Assembly (NCBI RefSeq): GCF_001949145.1
Contig: NW_019091536.1
Location: 1,056,060 to 1,120,059 of the forward strand
From: Acanthaster planci
Lineage: Eukaryota > Echinodermata > Asteroidea > Valvatida > Acanthasteridae
Reading direction: 5' to 3'
DNA: 64,000 nucleotides
Part shown: one piece after another, positions 37,110 to 50,712 of the stretch
Position numbering within the stretch: position 1 is the stretch's first letter
How the letters are laid out: each line of letters begins with the position of its first letter
Notes under the pieces: generated by a model
The model's database searches: none
Told to the model about the DNA's origin: nothing
Seen by the model: only the letters and a program-made list of their open reading frames with translations
Translations under genes and position numbers: made by a program

Positions 37110-37300
37110 ATGCTATGCTAAGGTCACGAGACAGCCCACATGCAAGCAGTGGTAGTTTACCGGAAATGCCGCTACGCCCGTTCGACAGTACAGCTACATA
37201 TGTACAGTGTACGTTGTCCATGCACCTCTCACAACGTCAACAGCTAGCCCTAGCCACGCCGCGCCACAAAGCCGATACGCACGCACGACGAAGGTGAGAG
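37110..37300. promoter_or_regulatory. CpG-rich patch, possible promoter or first exon
   Basis: About a dozen CpG in under 150 nt, against a CpG-poor surrounding. A consensus-like donor (GACGAAG then GTGAGAG) follows at 37291, so a rightward non-coding or short coding first exon is possible. No TATA box or start site can be fixed from sequence alone. Confidence 0.3.
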
Positions 37301-38305
37301 CAGATATCACGTGAACCTTTGTCACGTGCACTTTGTTGTGGCAGGTTGCAGGTACCCGTGAGGGCGCACTGCTAAACACCACGGAAACGAGGTAAAGACA
37401 TACCCTCAATGGTGTTACATGTTCAGCAGCACAGAAAAAAACATGATGAAAACATGTCGTCTTTCAAATTCCTTACACTTCGACCAATGACTTTTGGAGA
37501 AATTCTCATCCAAAGCAGACCACACCTAAAACGAAAGATGTTTCTCTGACAGGGAAAAGTAGCCAATATGAAAAGGCATCCCTCTGCATAACGGCTGAAT
37601 AGTGCCACTTTCGGATCTAATTGCATCCCAATTGCTCAGACTTGGAAGCCCAAGGCCAGGGCTTCGGTGCCATATTTCTTCAATACCCCAATTCCACGGC
37701 TATCAGAACTCTCAGTTGAGTGTATAACTTTTAATGAGCTCGTCGGACAGATTTTTTCGTATTGAATTGGGGGCACCGTAGGTTGCATAATAGCGTATTG
37801 TATTTTTACTTTCTACAAGATTCAACAATCTGTCAGGACAGAAGCCCTCTTAAACGGTAACTAACGGGCAGAACCCACGGTTTTTCATTATGTCCTATGC
37901 AGTCCTTGATGATTCTCGTCTGTTTTGCCGTCTATCTATAGCCAGTAAATGCATGAAAGGAAGGTCATGTTAGAAAAAGTCAGCCTCTGGTGGATCGTTT
38001 GGGGAAAGTAGGCGAGGCTTTTTTGTGGTCACCAGTCTTCATATCTTTTAAAATTCCAACAACCGTTGCTGGTGCTCTGTTTAAAGACAAAAAAATTAAA
38101 GAGACGCAACGTGCAAGAAAAATTCACAGTATTTGCAGACTTTTTAAAATTTCAGTAGTTTGTTTTGTAAGTTTGACACGTTGAGGCTCACAACGAAAAT
38201 GGCACTCATACGAACTCCCGTTGAACTGCAATGGAGGAGGGCGCCATGATTGGATTCGGCTTAGGCAGAGCTGCGAGTTTAAGTGCGACATAAGTGTCTC
38301 AATTG

Positions 38306-38381
38306 TTGGAACCAAAATGGTGGATTACGCATGCTATATAACATTTACTGCACACATACTGAACAGCCATTTTGGTTCCAA
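38306..38381. repeat. inverted repeat, 15-bp perfect arms
   Basis: TTGGAACCAAAATGG (38306-38320) pairs with CCATTTTGGTTCCAA (38367-38381) over a 46-nt loop. It could fold as an RNA hairpin or be a MITE remnant. Confidence 0.5.
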
Positions 38382-40529
38382 AATCTAGAATTGGTGCTAC
38401 TCTCTCTGTATACAGCTCTGGGCTTAGCATTTTCATCTCATAATGTGCTATATAGTCTTCAAATTTTCCGGTAAAATGTACCAATTGTAATTACTGCTCT
38501 TAATTGACACAAATATCACCTGACCTAACCTAATACCAGAGGTTTAAAACGTAGCTGTGCTGAGAAATTGTTACTTTTACCCTCAGAGATTCGGTTATTT
38601 TGGCCCATCTCACAGCCGAGGCGGGTTCCGCCCTCCCCCCCCCCAACTTGGCTGTGCCGCACTCGATTTTTTTGAAAGTTGACAAAAATGTGAAGTTTCA
38701 ACTTCTAAAGCTTTAGCTCATGTAAAAAAGGTGCACTGCGACGATGTCGGAAATGTTAAAGGGGGCGGATTTCCTCAAGCTCTTTTAGGGTCAAGTTTAT
38801 CAGTAGAACGGGTGATGTGCGCTCCGTAAATAGGTCACTTTTCCCGTCTAAAAAAACTTGAGCCAATGTTTCAAATGTTATTATTATAATGGCCAAACTA
38901 ATTCACTCTATTCATTTTCCTGTTCTGGGGCACACCTCATTGTGCTTCTGATGTATATTTGTTCTCTAGCTATTTTCTCTAAGCCGATCTAAGGCTGGCA
39001 TTTCGGTTAATCATTATGTTCATAAACTTTGTAATCGAATGAAATCTTGCCAGATATAAACGTATAATGTACATCTTGAACAGATATGAACGCTCTGAGC
39101 GGTTCAGATTATTGATACGATTTAATTAAAAAATTACAACATATCAATCCTCAGAATTTATGAAAAATGTTGGAGTTATTCAAAGTGTCTTAATTGTAAA
39201 GTAGTTGGGTTGTATGCAAAAATAATAATCACATAGTTTTCAATAACAATCAAATGTACTCTTTTTTGTCAATAATATCAAGGCTCCCAAGCTTAGATGT
39301 TCCCGGATAGCACCACTGAAATTATTTTCAACTCGAAACCGACAAAATGTTACAATGTGAAACCGTTATCCAGTTGTGAGGTCACGATCATCGTTGCCAA
39401 GGTGCCGATTAATTATCTTCTGTTCAGCGGGACAGTGGCGTGCAACCACGTTTAGACCAGAACCCCTCCCCATATGGGGGCGTATGCTGTGTCTTCATTC
39501 GACTTCAATTGAAAACCTGAGACTTTCCAGGGTGTTTCAGTCACCCTGACGATTGCTCACTGAGGTGAACCCAACATCGAGGGGCCCGGTCGATTTCCTC
39601 ATTTTTGTGTCGAACCAGATGGTGAATTTTAAACTTAAGCAACAGAAAGCAAATTTATCACGTTATTATCTTTCGAAAGTTCGAAAGAAAAAAGTTGTGA
39701 AATAATTTCAAGAAATGTTTAATTAAAAATAATTTTAAAAAACCACTTTTGATCATTGTCCATCACACTGTATTAAGAATCGTTAACTAACCAATGGGAT
39801 GGTATCAAACTGTTTTTAGAATTTATATCATGTGGGTTCCAAGCTAAATTTAGCGTATAACACTGAAGTATGATGTTTTGTTAAAAACGTGAAATTATTC
39901 AACAAATTTGACCGGACTCAAGTTTATTCTTTACGGACTCTTTTAAGTTCAAAAATGCAGAGTTATCATAAATTTCAATTTCATTATGACCAACTCATGA
40001 ATGAGTTCCACCTATATGATGTGAAAAAGCAGAACTTCAAAAGAAAAAAAAACAAACCTGCCGTAATTTAGTGTGTAATGGAACAATAGGCTTACTGTGT
40101 TGAACTTAAAATGTACTCTAAACTACAAAAAGTGGTGCACACACACCAAGAAGTAATAAATCTCGCCTGCTTCATTTCAAATTTTTGAAATTTTTTTTCT
40201 CACAAATCTTTATAAAGTTCCATACAAAGGAATTTACCACAGCTAGTTTTTTTAAGTTTCCGTTAAGTATTTAATTGTGGGCATTTCGGTCTCATTTCAC
40301 CTCTATGGTCTGGTTAACTTTCTCGTATTGGAAGTAAGTGTACCAGGAAGAACGAGTTGTGAACATCCCTTAAAGTTGTAACAACAGACGCTGTTCTATT
40401 TTAATAATATATTAGTGAATTTCATAATGGTTTACAACTTGAAAGCTTGCTTAGGTTGTTTGTCCCCGACAGTTTTGATGAGAACATGACTTGTTTAAGT
40501 TTAAACCAGTGAGGGCGCTGTGACCCATT

Positions 40530-41000
40530 TTTCCAGTCCTGTCAGCTGCGCTACGTCGATACGCGATGTACATTATGTCAACATGTGTGCCATGTAGCCT
40601 GCGTACAGGCCCGGTATAATTAATTTGTGGAACCGTGGAGGAAGCTTTCAAGGAAAACAGCATGCACTAGCCATGGTGAGATTCTCATTTAGTTATTTAA
40701 TAATAAACTAACCTAAATCTTCACATGGCATCACCTTCACCCATTATACAACGTGATGTTTGCAGGGCTAGGGATTACGCCGAGTTTTTTTCGCGGGTAG
40801 ACCCGATAACTTCGAAGGAGCGCAAACGTCCACGCGAATCATGTGAATGTAGGCTAAGCATTCTAAGCTAGGCCCTGTTGTGACTTGCGAATTGTGGTGA
40901 ATTTGACTTTATCTCAAAAGCACCACGAACACGAGTACGAACTAAGCTGATGCACCTTGTGAGGAGGCGGTGTGAATTTGGTCCATCAACCTCAGACCCG
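40530..41000. promoter_or_regulatory. CpG-enriched region around the candidate first exon of the rightward gene
   Basis: CpG words are frequent around 40545-40565 and 40770-40840 and again near 40925-41010. It overlaps the ATG-donor junction at 40673-40677, consistent with a promoter region for the plus-strand gene downstream. Evidence is compositional only. Confidence 0.3.
40673..40675 (+). CDS. candidate start codon at end of exon 1 of unrecognised plus-strand gene
   Basis: ATG is followed directly by a GTGAG donor (40676). The next strong acceptor, at 41628, opens an in-frame exon that itself begins with ATG, so translation could start at either place. A two-codon upstream frame (ATG CAC TAG) lies at 40662-40670. 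Weak on its own. Confidence 0.25.
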
Positions 41001-41628
41001 GACACCGGGTAAGTAACTAACAACAGTCTAAAATTTAACTCTAACCATGCTCAGTGCATAGAGGAAGGAAATGCACTGATGACATAAGCATAGGACCTTA
41101 TCATGAGGATTGCATCTTTGGTAACTCCCTCCCCCCAGTTCTTTGTCATTTTAATCTTGCAAAACGGGTAAGTCCCCCCAAAAAACAAAGGCAACGCTCT
41201 CTTTATTGCGCTGACCCTATTTTTGAAATTTCAAATAATAAACATGGCCCAAAGATTGACCTGACAGATTTTACTTTAATATCCCCATCAGAATTGGGTG
41301 GGAATACCACAGTCTTTGTAAATAATTATCCAGTTGTGTTCAGAATAAGTGTATAAATGCTTGGCACTATCTGTCATTTCCAGATTTAAGTGAAAAATGG
41401 GGCAGAAAGTAGGCCTACCCATGAACACTTTGAGTCACCATACAGTGGTAAGAACTCAGAAATCAGAACTTACTGCGTGAAGATTTCTTGAAAGTCTTAA
41501 AATTGAAGGTTGCACCAAGCATTTATATAATTTCCAACACAACTGGATACTTATTTTCAAAGATTGGCTGTGTGAAACTGATTTTGGTTGGGGTATGAAA
41601 GTGCTCTTTGCTCCTTCGTCTTACTCAG

Positions 41629-41749
41629 ATGTATGATCCTGGATTGAGTGTCCAAGCTCCTCCCCCCTTCCCACCAGATCTGTTAAATGTTTTGTACCGG
41701 TACATAGCCTCACAAGGCTGGCCTGGAGACTTACATGTACCTCAGCAAG
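41629..41749 (+). CDS. candidate coding exon of unrecognised plus-strand gene (hydrophobic/proline-rich N-terminus)
   Basis: A pyrimidine-rich acceptor (CTCCTTCGTCTTACTCAG) precedes an exon of 40 codons plus one base, beginning MYDPGLSVQAPPPFPPDLLN and ending LYRYIASQGWPGDLHVPQQ. The only plausible donor is AAG/GCAAGT, a good match to the GC-AG intron consensus. The phase fits the exon at 47448. The composition looks protein-like and the frame contrasts with the A/T-rich surroundings. Function unknown; I do not recognise the family. Confidence 0.5.
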
Positions 41750-44180
41750 GCAAGTCTCCAGGCCCCACATCTCCACCACGTGGTTGTCTTATTAGACCTA
41801 ATAATGAAATCAGTCACTGTTCTTGTTGATTTGACTTTAGGATCATGATCCCTGGCATCCATTTATTGTTTGTTATGATTCCGACTGATGCAGTTCATTA
41901 AATCACTTCCCCAGAAATGCCCCCATTTTATTCAATCATCACCTAGATGTATAGTTCAGCTGACTTTTGATTACAAATAAAATACAGGGTCTACAATGTA
42001 TATGCACAAGATTTGTAGATTAACATTACAGTCGATGCTGCCACCTGCTTGAGCGACATGTAGCCTTGGAATATGAGTGAGTAATCAGTCCAGAGTATTA
42101 CCACATATGGGCACAGTGACCTGTCCCTTCTGATACAGCAATTTTTGTCCAAATTTAACTTTCAATATCTCAAGTTGGCAGTGACAAATTTTTTTGATTC
42201 CATGGGTCATGTTTAAGACTGGCCAACATTGCTATTAATTCTATCAATAACATGATTACAGATGTACGGTCCATCATTTGCAGTTATCCAAAAAGTACGG
42301 TACATGTGCCGGTAACTGACAAGTTTATTGTTGAAAAGCATACATGCACTTGTTTAAAGATAGTCCTGGAGCTACATGTAAACTCCCTGAGAAACTGTTC
42401 TTTCTCGCAAGGTGTTACTGTATATTGAAGAAAACAATGACGGCAGGTAATTTCCAATGACACATGTACAGGTACATCAAAGATCCGTATTTGGGCAATT
42501 GCCATTGGAAACACATACGTGTACCGATAAACCGACAAGCGTTGGCGCGATACATGCGCAAACGGTTACCATGTAGTGTATGACATTACGAGTGGTACCG
42601 GTAGCTCTGCATTCAACTGAATGTGAGAACAGGTCCCAGACGCTGAATTCAGGCGCAATTCAAAACATGATCTGTAATCAAAATCCTGGAATATTGTTTT
42701 TCTTGGAAATATTCACTGAGCTGAAACTTCATTATGTTTGTTCTTTGGTACCCTTCTTCAGATATTGAATATTTTGGTTACCTCCAAGGAACATAATGCA
42801 CAAATGACAAATTTACCATACTGTACAAACTGGAGGCTTCTTTGAAGTGCTCCTAATAAATTTTGTTGTGTGTGGTAGCATATGTAGAACGTAGTATTAA
42901 TTGGTTCCTAATGGTCCCAGTTGGTTTTACATGCACATACTGTACTTCTGAATTTGGTTACTTCAGCTTGGCCTGTAAAATACTGATATCTTAATACCCT
43001 CCCTGCTTCCGTCAGGATGTCCTGGCAAGGATTGAGCTTTGCAATATTTCTTTCTGGCATTGTATGAGTATGGTATTGTATATTTCTCTAGTAGTTGGGA
43101 AAAGGGCTACGTGGACTGTAGATTGGTCATGCTTTGTCCACTTCATGTAGCCTACATGCTGACATGAGCATGCATGATACTATACATGTACCTTTGCCGA
43201 AATGTTAACATTGCCTATATTTCAACTGCAGCAACTGTACCCGCAAATTGTGTAGAAAATACCTAAATGTACAATGTACATGTATGTAAATGCATGTGAG
43301 TTACACATACATGTAGGTCTAGCGATAAGGATGGGTATCACTATACGGTAAATGGACAAAGAGCTGTAGAAACAGGTACAGGTACATGTAGTTCTAGATA
43401 ATTGATACGGTAATTCTGCAAAATTCTAACGAAAAACCCCAGCAAGATTCCTGTTCTCCTACACTCTGTGTGTGCCAGCCTTTTTTTATTTACAGTGTCG
43501 TGCCTAGAGTTATCAAATGTTCTTAGAAGTTAATATTGTGATTCTGAATTCTTTTCAAGATGTTCGTCTGTTAAAGACAACCGGGTGCCGGTGTGTTCAT
43601 ACATGTACATGTACCAGGAGTTGACTAACAGTGCACTTTGGAGGTACTGTTTGTATGACAGAATTACGTATGCTGCAGTTATTTTGACCTTTTATCCTTG
43701 GGGCAGCACTGACAGCACCAACATCCCTTGTATCCTGAGGGTTAATACATATATAGGGAGAAACGGCAGAAGTTGGCCTTTGCATATATATGTACATGTA
43801 TGTACATTATTGCACGATCATGTTGATGGTACCTTACTTGACATTTTGCATAGATGACTGAAGATTGTCTTGTATTTATACGTGTACTTGGACCGAAGTG
43901 TGTGCCATGCAACTCATTTGTTTAATTTCTAAAATGAAAGCAAACAAATCTGTGCCATCCTCCATTGATAGTTAATTTGAAGGGCACTGTTAGTTAGTAC
44001 CACAACCTGTAGTTACAACAAAACATTTGTCAGAAAGCCTAATGATTTATTTAGCCGTGTCACCCTCGAGTTGTAATTTGTCTGTTATTCACAGTGATGT
44101 GTGGCTTCTATTTATCTTTGAGTGTGTAAGATTCACTGAATATGAAGAAATAGGGCTGAGTCAATTTGAATAATTCATTG

Positions 44181-44252
44181 TTCGAATATTCGACCTTCAA
44201 TTTGTTCGAATATTCGACCTTCAATTTGTTCGAATATTCGACCTTCAATTTG
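44181..44252 (+). repeat. tandem repeat, three perfect 24-bp units
   Basis: Units at 44181-44204, 44205-44228 and 44229-44252 are identical; each starts TTCGAATATTCGACC. Being a multiple of three, it yields an eight-residue repeat on the minus strand (KLKVEYSN), but there is no sign that it is translated. Confidence 0.9.
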
Positions 44253-45185
44253 ATCGAATGTCTGAATATTTGTTTGTACGTATTGACCAGCAGATTATTG
44301 AATGATGAACAAACCATACAAAATCAGTTGCAATAACTCACACAGTTGTACATTATAATCACTATTATCGTTTCACGTGTAGGGGCATCTACAGCCACGA
44401 TTTAGCAAAGTTTAACAGACGAACAATACTTCTTGCCATGGTGAAAATTTCTATTCCTTTTAGATTTTTTGATAAACAATGTATGTTTTGAATCGTTATA
44501 AGATACATGTATATGTCACTTTTAATTTGAATCTGCTTGAAACAAGCCTCCATAGTGCAACTTGTCTCATTTAAAACAAAAGAAATATTCTCCCTTCCTT
44601 TTTATGAATTTTGCATTTGACAATTCCACTTCAGAAATAATATTCGATAATGGATGAAATATTTGGATATTCGGCGCAACCCTATGTACATGTACATGTG
44701 GAAATTGAAAGTATTGAATGCAAGTTTTACAGAAAAAGCATGTGTGACTAAATACATGTACATGTATGTATGATAATAAACCCGGAAATCTGTACAAATG
44801 CTTACTTAATGGTACATCTACATGTACCAGGTAGATATGTAAGCCATCTGGTACAGCCCAGGTGTTCTTTCTTCAGTGTGGAATGTACAATGTTTACTCC
44901 ATCAACACCCAGGATATCAAATGTACAAGTACATGTGAGAAGTTAAATGGATCTCCATGGGCATGTACACCTGCTTCTCATATTTGACAAATGAAACCAC
45001 TGGAAGGTAATGTGAGAGGCCACTGCACTGGCAGCTTGTAAGTTGTCAACTGTACAACTTTAAGTGGAAGTCCATGCTACACCCATAGCACTCAGCCATC
45101 ACTGGTACTACGGAGCTATCCGTTTTATAGTTCCATGCTGGGACCTGCTTGTTAATTTAAAACTGAAGTTTAAACTTATTTTGTT

Positions 45186-45345
45186 GGTACAGTACATGTA
45201 CCTGTAATAGGTACAGCCACGAGGTGCTACATGTAGTACCGGTACATGTACATACATGTACGTGTATACATGTACATGTAGAAAACTACGGTACCTCCAT
45301 GTAATGGTACAGGTATACATGTACATTGTACATGTACATGTAGCT
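45186..45345. repeat. cluster of TACATGTA palindromic simple repeat
   Basis: Many overlapping TACATGTA/GTACATGTAC words in about 160 nt. It is the densest cluster of a repeat scattered over 41-64 kb. Confidence 0.8.
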
Positions 45346-47160
45346 GATACAGTAGTAATATTGTATCAGTAACTCGTTGCCTCATCATCTGTTGCCATGG
45401 TAGCCTGTGCTTATTGATTTGTTCTCTTCAATTCCCTCAGTGGATCCCAATGTGTGTCATTAGCTCACTGTTTTCCCTTACCAGAAAGAGATACCAGTAA
45501 TAAGCAGCCCGCCATTGTATCTGATTGCTTGAATGCCTGGTACCAGGTTGTAGTGTGGCTGATTTGTCAGTTTAACATTAAGTGAGTCTAATGGATCAGT
45601 AGGTTCCCTGGATGATTGACCGGTTGTGTTGATATGTGGTTTTTATTGCAAATGAAATTCTTGAAAACAGTGTCATATTCCGTAGTGCTCCAATTGAATG
45701 GTTTCCAATCACAGCTTCATTTCAATCGAAGGTTTTTGTCTATGAAATCAAACTGTTCATGCACTAGACATTTTTATGTACATGTACATGTACTTTACTG
45801 TTGCACCTACATGATATGTACTGTACATTGTCCCAAGTTAAAATAAAATTACTTCTATCAAATTTTTTCCCAGCAAGACATTTTTATTTATTTTCTTTTA
45901 TTTTATTACACTTTTCCACTGGCTATGAAACCAAAAAATTAAATACATGTACATTAAAAACATAAAACAATTGACATGGCACAACAACAAACAGATGACG
46001 GCTATAAAAAAGAATAGGCTTAAAAAGCCAGTGAATGGCAAGATGAAACAGGTGACCAATACCTCTACAGAGCCATCCTACCACATGGCGACCCCCCCCA
46101 CACACACTAAAGGAGAGTAAATATTGTAGAAAATGAACAAAGAAAATAAGAAAAGTGACTTTTATTGCACCGAAAACACCTAGTAAATCTGGTAAAAATC
46201 AGGCAAACCAGGAGACAGAAATGACACAATGAATGACATGAAAACCAGATTGATGAGATGGAAACTCTACATATACGGTATATTCAGCAAGACATGAGAC
46301 CGGAGGAGTACCCGTACCCCCTAACATGTCCAATCGCTATACACACTCTAGGCTATTCAATACCCAACACATCCTCCCTAGATATCTGAAAAGAATTCCT
46401 CAGATTCCAGTGAAACAATGACCAACACAAAGGGGGGAAGATTCTCTGTCTCATATCTTGCTTTATATGTCTTCAAGGTAGTTTTGATATGGCCATCAAT
46501 CTTATCTTGACTGCACAAAGCCTTCTGCACTGAGCATTAGTGACTGGCCCATTGCTGTGCTTGGAGGACATGGTGCCTCCAGTGTGATATGCATGTACAA
46601 TGTGTACATGTAGGGAGGAAAAAACACCTGTCTGAGCCTTCCAAGGCCACTGTTAAAAGGCAGGTGATTCATCCTGTCTGTGGCCATTGTCACCAGATGA
46701 CAAATATTTACAAACTTTGAATATAATCTGAGAAGTGTAGGCCTACATTACGTGTAATGGTACATGTTAACTTTTGTACAATGTACAATGTACCTCTACT
46801 AGTACATGTACATGATGGCTGAAACTTTAGCTTAAAAGTTACTTGCTAAAACACCGATGAACATGCCTCTGTTGCAGTTGGACAAATTAAATTCATGTGC
46901 ACACGTTGTGTATCATGTCAAGTTACTTTGTATGCAGCAATAATTTTTGACAAAATTGGTCAATTCACAATAAAACTTGTACATGTATTCTTGAAATCCA
47001 GATGTGTATGGGCTTAACAGTTGCACACACCTGTTGTTTTAGTGACAGTGCACAAGTTGAAAGAGAATGGGTTTGGGAATAAAGGAATATGACACGACAG
47101 CCCTCTCTGTGCACCTCCATGGTTTGTGCGTGTAATCAGTGTAAGTTGGTTCGCATGTGG

Positions 47161-47190
47161 ATGTACATGTACATGTACATGTACATGTAT
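47161..47190. repeat. (ATGTAC)n microsatellite, five units
   Basis: Perfect run of the self-complementary hexamer ATGTAC, with further copies at 47212-47226. Confidence 0.9.
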
Positions 47191-47447
47191 GCCTTGTACA
47201 GTGCTTGTACATATACATGTACATGTAGTGTAAAGTCATGAAGGACATTTGAATGTCATTTCTACCTTGAAGGCTTCAGCCAGAAGCAGAAGCCCTGATA
47301 CAGTTTGGATAGCTGAGCTGGAAAGGGTGCTTTGGAATGGAACTATGTACAGTGTACATGTAACTAAGATTTGCATTTCACGTGTTGTATTAGAAGTTTT
47401 TGTTGCTATTACACCAGATATTTTTCTTCTTGTTTGAATGCCCAGAG

Positions 47448-47505
47448 ACAGAACACAGCCCAGAGATCATCCTGTGAATGACATACCGGCAGTCCACCCT
47501 GAAGA
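47448..47505 (+). CDS. candidate 58-bp coding exon of unrecognised plus-strand gene
   Basis: An acceptor ending CCCAGAG and donor GTAGGT bound two bases plus 18 codons plus two bases, encoding RTQPRDHPVNDIPAVHPE. Phase is compatible with 41629-41749 before it and with 50027-50191 after it, a coincidence expected one time in nine by chance. A second possible acceptor lies two bases upstream. Not detectable by ORF length. Confidence 0.42.
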
Positions 47506-50026
47506 GTAGGTATTCATTCCAGCATTTTTTGGCATGTTTGTGCATAAAAAGTGTTCATGTGCCGATAAAGTGATATCCCATTTCTGTTTTGTTCTTGGTA
47601 CACGTAATATCACCCCATTTTCGATCCATCATCTTTAATATCGGATGCCAATTTTCAAGGAAAGCCTGATTTATATTTGATGAAATTGTTGGACTTATTT
47701 GGGGCCTTGACAAGGCTTCTCTGGCCTTTTTTCAGGGCTATGATAAGCATGCCTGTAATTTCCAGGGCAGAGCAGTTTGTACTCCTGGACAGGTGCAGAG
47801 TATGCCAGTACAAGTACCGGTGCATTGTACCACTATACAATTGCGTACACGTACCTGATGTACATATACATGTACGTGTACAAACCACTGGTTTAAAATT
47901 GCCGGCCCACTCCCAGCAAAATGTGCGCATATTGCCACTTTTTTCTTTAGTAATTCATATGTAGTTCAAGGTAGCATGTATAGAAAAAAATGATTGGGCC
48001 CTAGGGTCTGCCAAGCTTTAGCCGTGTTTGAAGATGCCATTGCATTTACCCTTAATCTACTGGTGGGTCATTCTATTGTAAATGTGGGGTTCAATTTTTG
48101 TCCCTGCCAGTCTGACATGTACCAGTACGTATGATACTGTACGTGTATATTTTACATGTAGGCCTACATGTAAGTTCAAAACTTTGTTCAATTCTGAGAG
48201 ATGAATCAATTTCAGTGATACCGGTGTTAATTTCCATGTCAAATTGCTCAGGTTGGGTGTAACAAGGAGACAAACATGTCACATTTTTGGACCTTGAATT
48301 ATAGAATGACTCAGAGTCAGGTGTTACGATACCGGTACATCGCCGTAAATGTGCATGTATGCGTACATAATGCATACCATGCACATTGAACATATCGGAA
48401 TGTGTGCATGTACCTGCATTTACACCTGTGTACGGGTACAATAGTGCTATACACAAGTTTAGCTGGACTTGAAATTTTACGAGTGCACTTTTCAATACGC
48501 TTAACCCAGCGTGATGCCAAATATGTGTAGTTTTCATATGAAGAGTATAAAGCTACACAAACAATTGTATCTGTGATACCCGGTACTTACATGTACATGT
48601 ACTGGTAAGAATTTATTGCATGGACCCTAAATTTTATATTCGAGTGGATTTCAATATGTACATGTACATGTACAGTATCATTGCTTCCTGGTGCATGTAC
48701 ATGTACTGTATGCTAAACTGTATGAGGTTTGCCAGTTAAATGTACATGTACTTCACAGATTCATGACTAAAATTGCGTGACCAATACTCACAAACATATG
48801 CCATACAGCAGTTTTTAAGACCCGTAAATAAACCCGATAAACGTAAATTTTATCTACGCTTGTACTTTCAAATTGGTGAATAGGCTTTGGGTTCCATGGA
48901 AACGGTAAATGTGATTATCTCCACTAGCCGGCCGGGTGGAAATGGAAGGATCTCCATCTGTCCATATCATTTTTGAGTGCTCAATTTACCCAATCATCAG
49001 ACAGTACAGAAATACATAGTACATTATTCACAGAGCGTGCATTTAACAGAATTTGAGGAAAGATAATTTAATCACCAGCTCCAGGAATTCCGTTGTAATT
49101 TTGATGGGCAGCCAGTCGATATTTCCATTTTGTACCAGTGAGAACATTTTGTAAAATAACCTGTTATTGCACACCCATTCCTCGGTGAATGATGTTTACA
49201 TGTACGTTCAATTAATCCTGTATGTTCATATTTGCACCTGTACATGTATCTTTAAGATACATGTAATAGCATCATCAGTTACGGTACATTCGGCAGCATT
49301 CCAGTGTCCCTGCACATTGAAAAATTATACATTTTTATAGTCAAATAAATCCCATTTTAAAAGCTTGCATACTGGTACATGTACGTGTCCAGTACAAAGT
49401 ATAATATCCAAACTGATGTTTCAAAATGTGACCTTTTGGGTACATTTAAAACTTTTGATGGGGAAATCTACATGTATCATAAGTACATTTGTACGTTATA
49501 CTCTACATCTGTATATGTGTAAACCTGTTAGTGTGCCAGAAGTGTTCATTTTAGATGTTGAGTTTGACGAGTAGTTTTGACTTCAGCAATTTTTAAAAAC
49601 TGTTTTCCAAATACTGGAAGCACAGAAAAAATGTTATTTTATTAGCTGCATGGTAAACTACCAGTAATACGTGTTTAGTTGGATTGGATCAAAGTGCAAG
49701 TGAAGTGAGGCGGATGTGACTGGTATGCATTTTTCCCTGTATGTTTAACATGTCAATCTGTACAGTGTTTCCTGTAGAGCAGTTCCATGAAATGATTTCT
49801 AATTAGGTTTTCAGTGTATATGCATTTGTGTTCATTACCCTCACACCTTCCAGTGGCCACTGCCTTCTCCCATCTTTCCTGCAGAAGTTGGACATAATCC
49901 TTCATTATCACCAATTTGATCTTTACCCACGAGAGACTTTATCCCGGGAACCTGCAGTAACTCTCTGTCTCTCTCTTTTCTGTTCTCGTTCCTTCTCCTT
50001 TGCCATCCCTCCCTCGACATATCCAG

Positions 50027-50191
50027 GTCATCATCAGATGGTGATGAGGATGTTGAACCCAAGACGGACGCTGATCTCCATGACGACGGGTTGGCCTCAT
50101 CATCAGCGCTCAGGGAGAGGGGAGTAAAGCGACGTAGATTCATGTCACATCCTCACCATCAGAAGACACGGAGGGGTCACTGGCCCTCTGG
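50027..50191 (+). CDS. coding exon of unrecognised plus-strand gene: acidic Ser-rich stretch then basic cluster
   Basis: Preceded by a long pyrimidine tract (about 49970-50020) and CCAG, and followed by GG/GTAAGA. It encodes SSSDGDEDVEPKTDADLHDD, then ALRERGVKRRRFMS and HHQKTRRGHWPSG: acidic, then a basic cluster that could serve as a nuclear localisation signal. This is the best-supported exon of the right half. Longer open frames across it on both strands are shadows. Phase joins to 47448-47505 and 50713-50745. Confidence 0.62.
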
Positions 50192-50712
50192 GTAAGATCC
50201 AGTTTGGCTGCAGGCATTTGTGCATGTTCGAGCATCTGTCATGGTGTCTACTCTCTTGTCACCCACGAAGAAGCTAAATGAACAACTTTGCTGACAAACA
50301 AAAGTGGTCAAATTTAACCGACAAAAGTCCGATTTGTAAAATGAAAAAATGGAATAGGATATAGATGATTCTTACATATATGCCAAAATATAGGTGCCAA
50401 AAATACAACCGTACGTTATTTGGAGTCAAACCATCCTAACCTTAGTAGTCTGCATGGACACAGGTTCGAACATGTTTTTGTGTGGTGCACATGTAGTTTC
50501 CCAGTTGTTGCTTTTCTTCAGTTCTGTAAACATGCAAGTACATACATTGTACCGTATGTACAAACAGGTCAGTGCTACTGACCTTATCCCTTTAATCAAG
50601 TCTCCGTCCCATATGGGATAATCCATTTTGCATGTGGTCAAGATGATTTTCAGTGAATTAGGATTTTGCGCTCTGTCAGTGACTCGTCTTTTCTTGTCGT
50701 GATTTTTTTCAG

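Larger units (their letters stand above)
34968..40672. other. intergenic region right of gene D, no supported gene
   Basis: 5.7 kb between leftward gene D and the first rightward candidate exon. It probably carries the leader exon and promoter of D. It contains a CpG-rich patch at 37110-37300 and an inverted repeat at 38306-38381. No exon with family similarity was found. Confidence 0.5.
41750..47447. other. long intron or non-coding stretch, repeat-rich
   Basis: No convincing exon. Dense in ATGTAC/TACATGTA words, with a 3-copy tandem repeat at 44181-44252. Short open frames here mostly translate the palindromic repeat. Confidence 0.5.

Noticed and set aside
44108-44317. Repeat peptide (KLKVEYSN)3 on the minus strand
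   Set aside because: It is just the translation of a 24-bp tandem repeat; no gene context.
48091-48537. 148-codon minus-strand frame
   Set aside because: Composition follows repeat and random sequence; no splice sites or family blocks.
49841-50143. 100-codon minus-strand frame rich in Ser/Asp
   Set aside because: It is the antisense shadow of the better supported plus-strand exon at 50027-50191.
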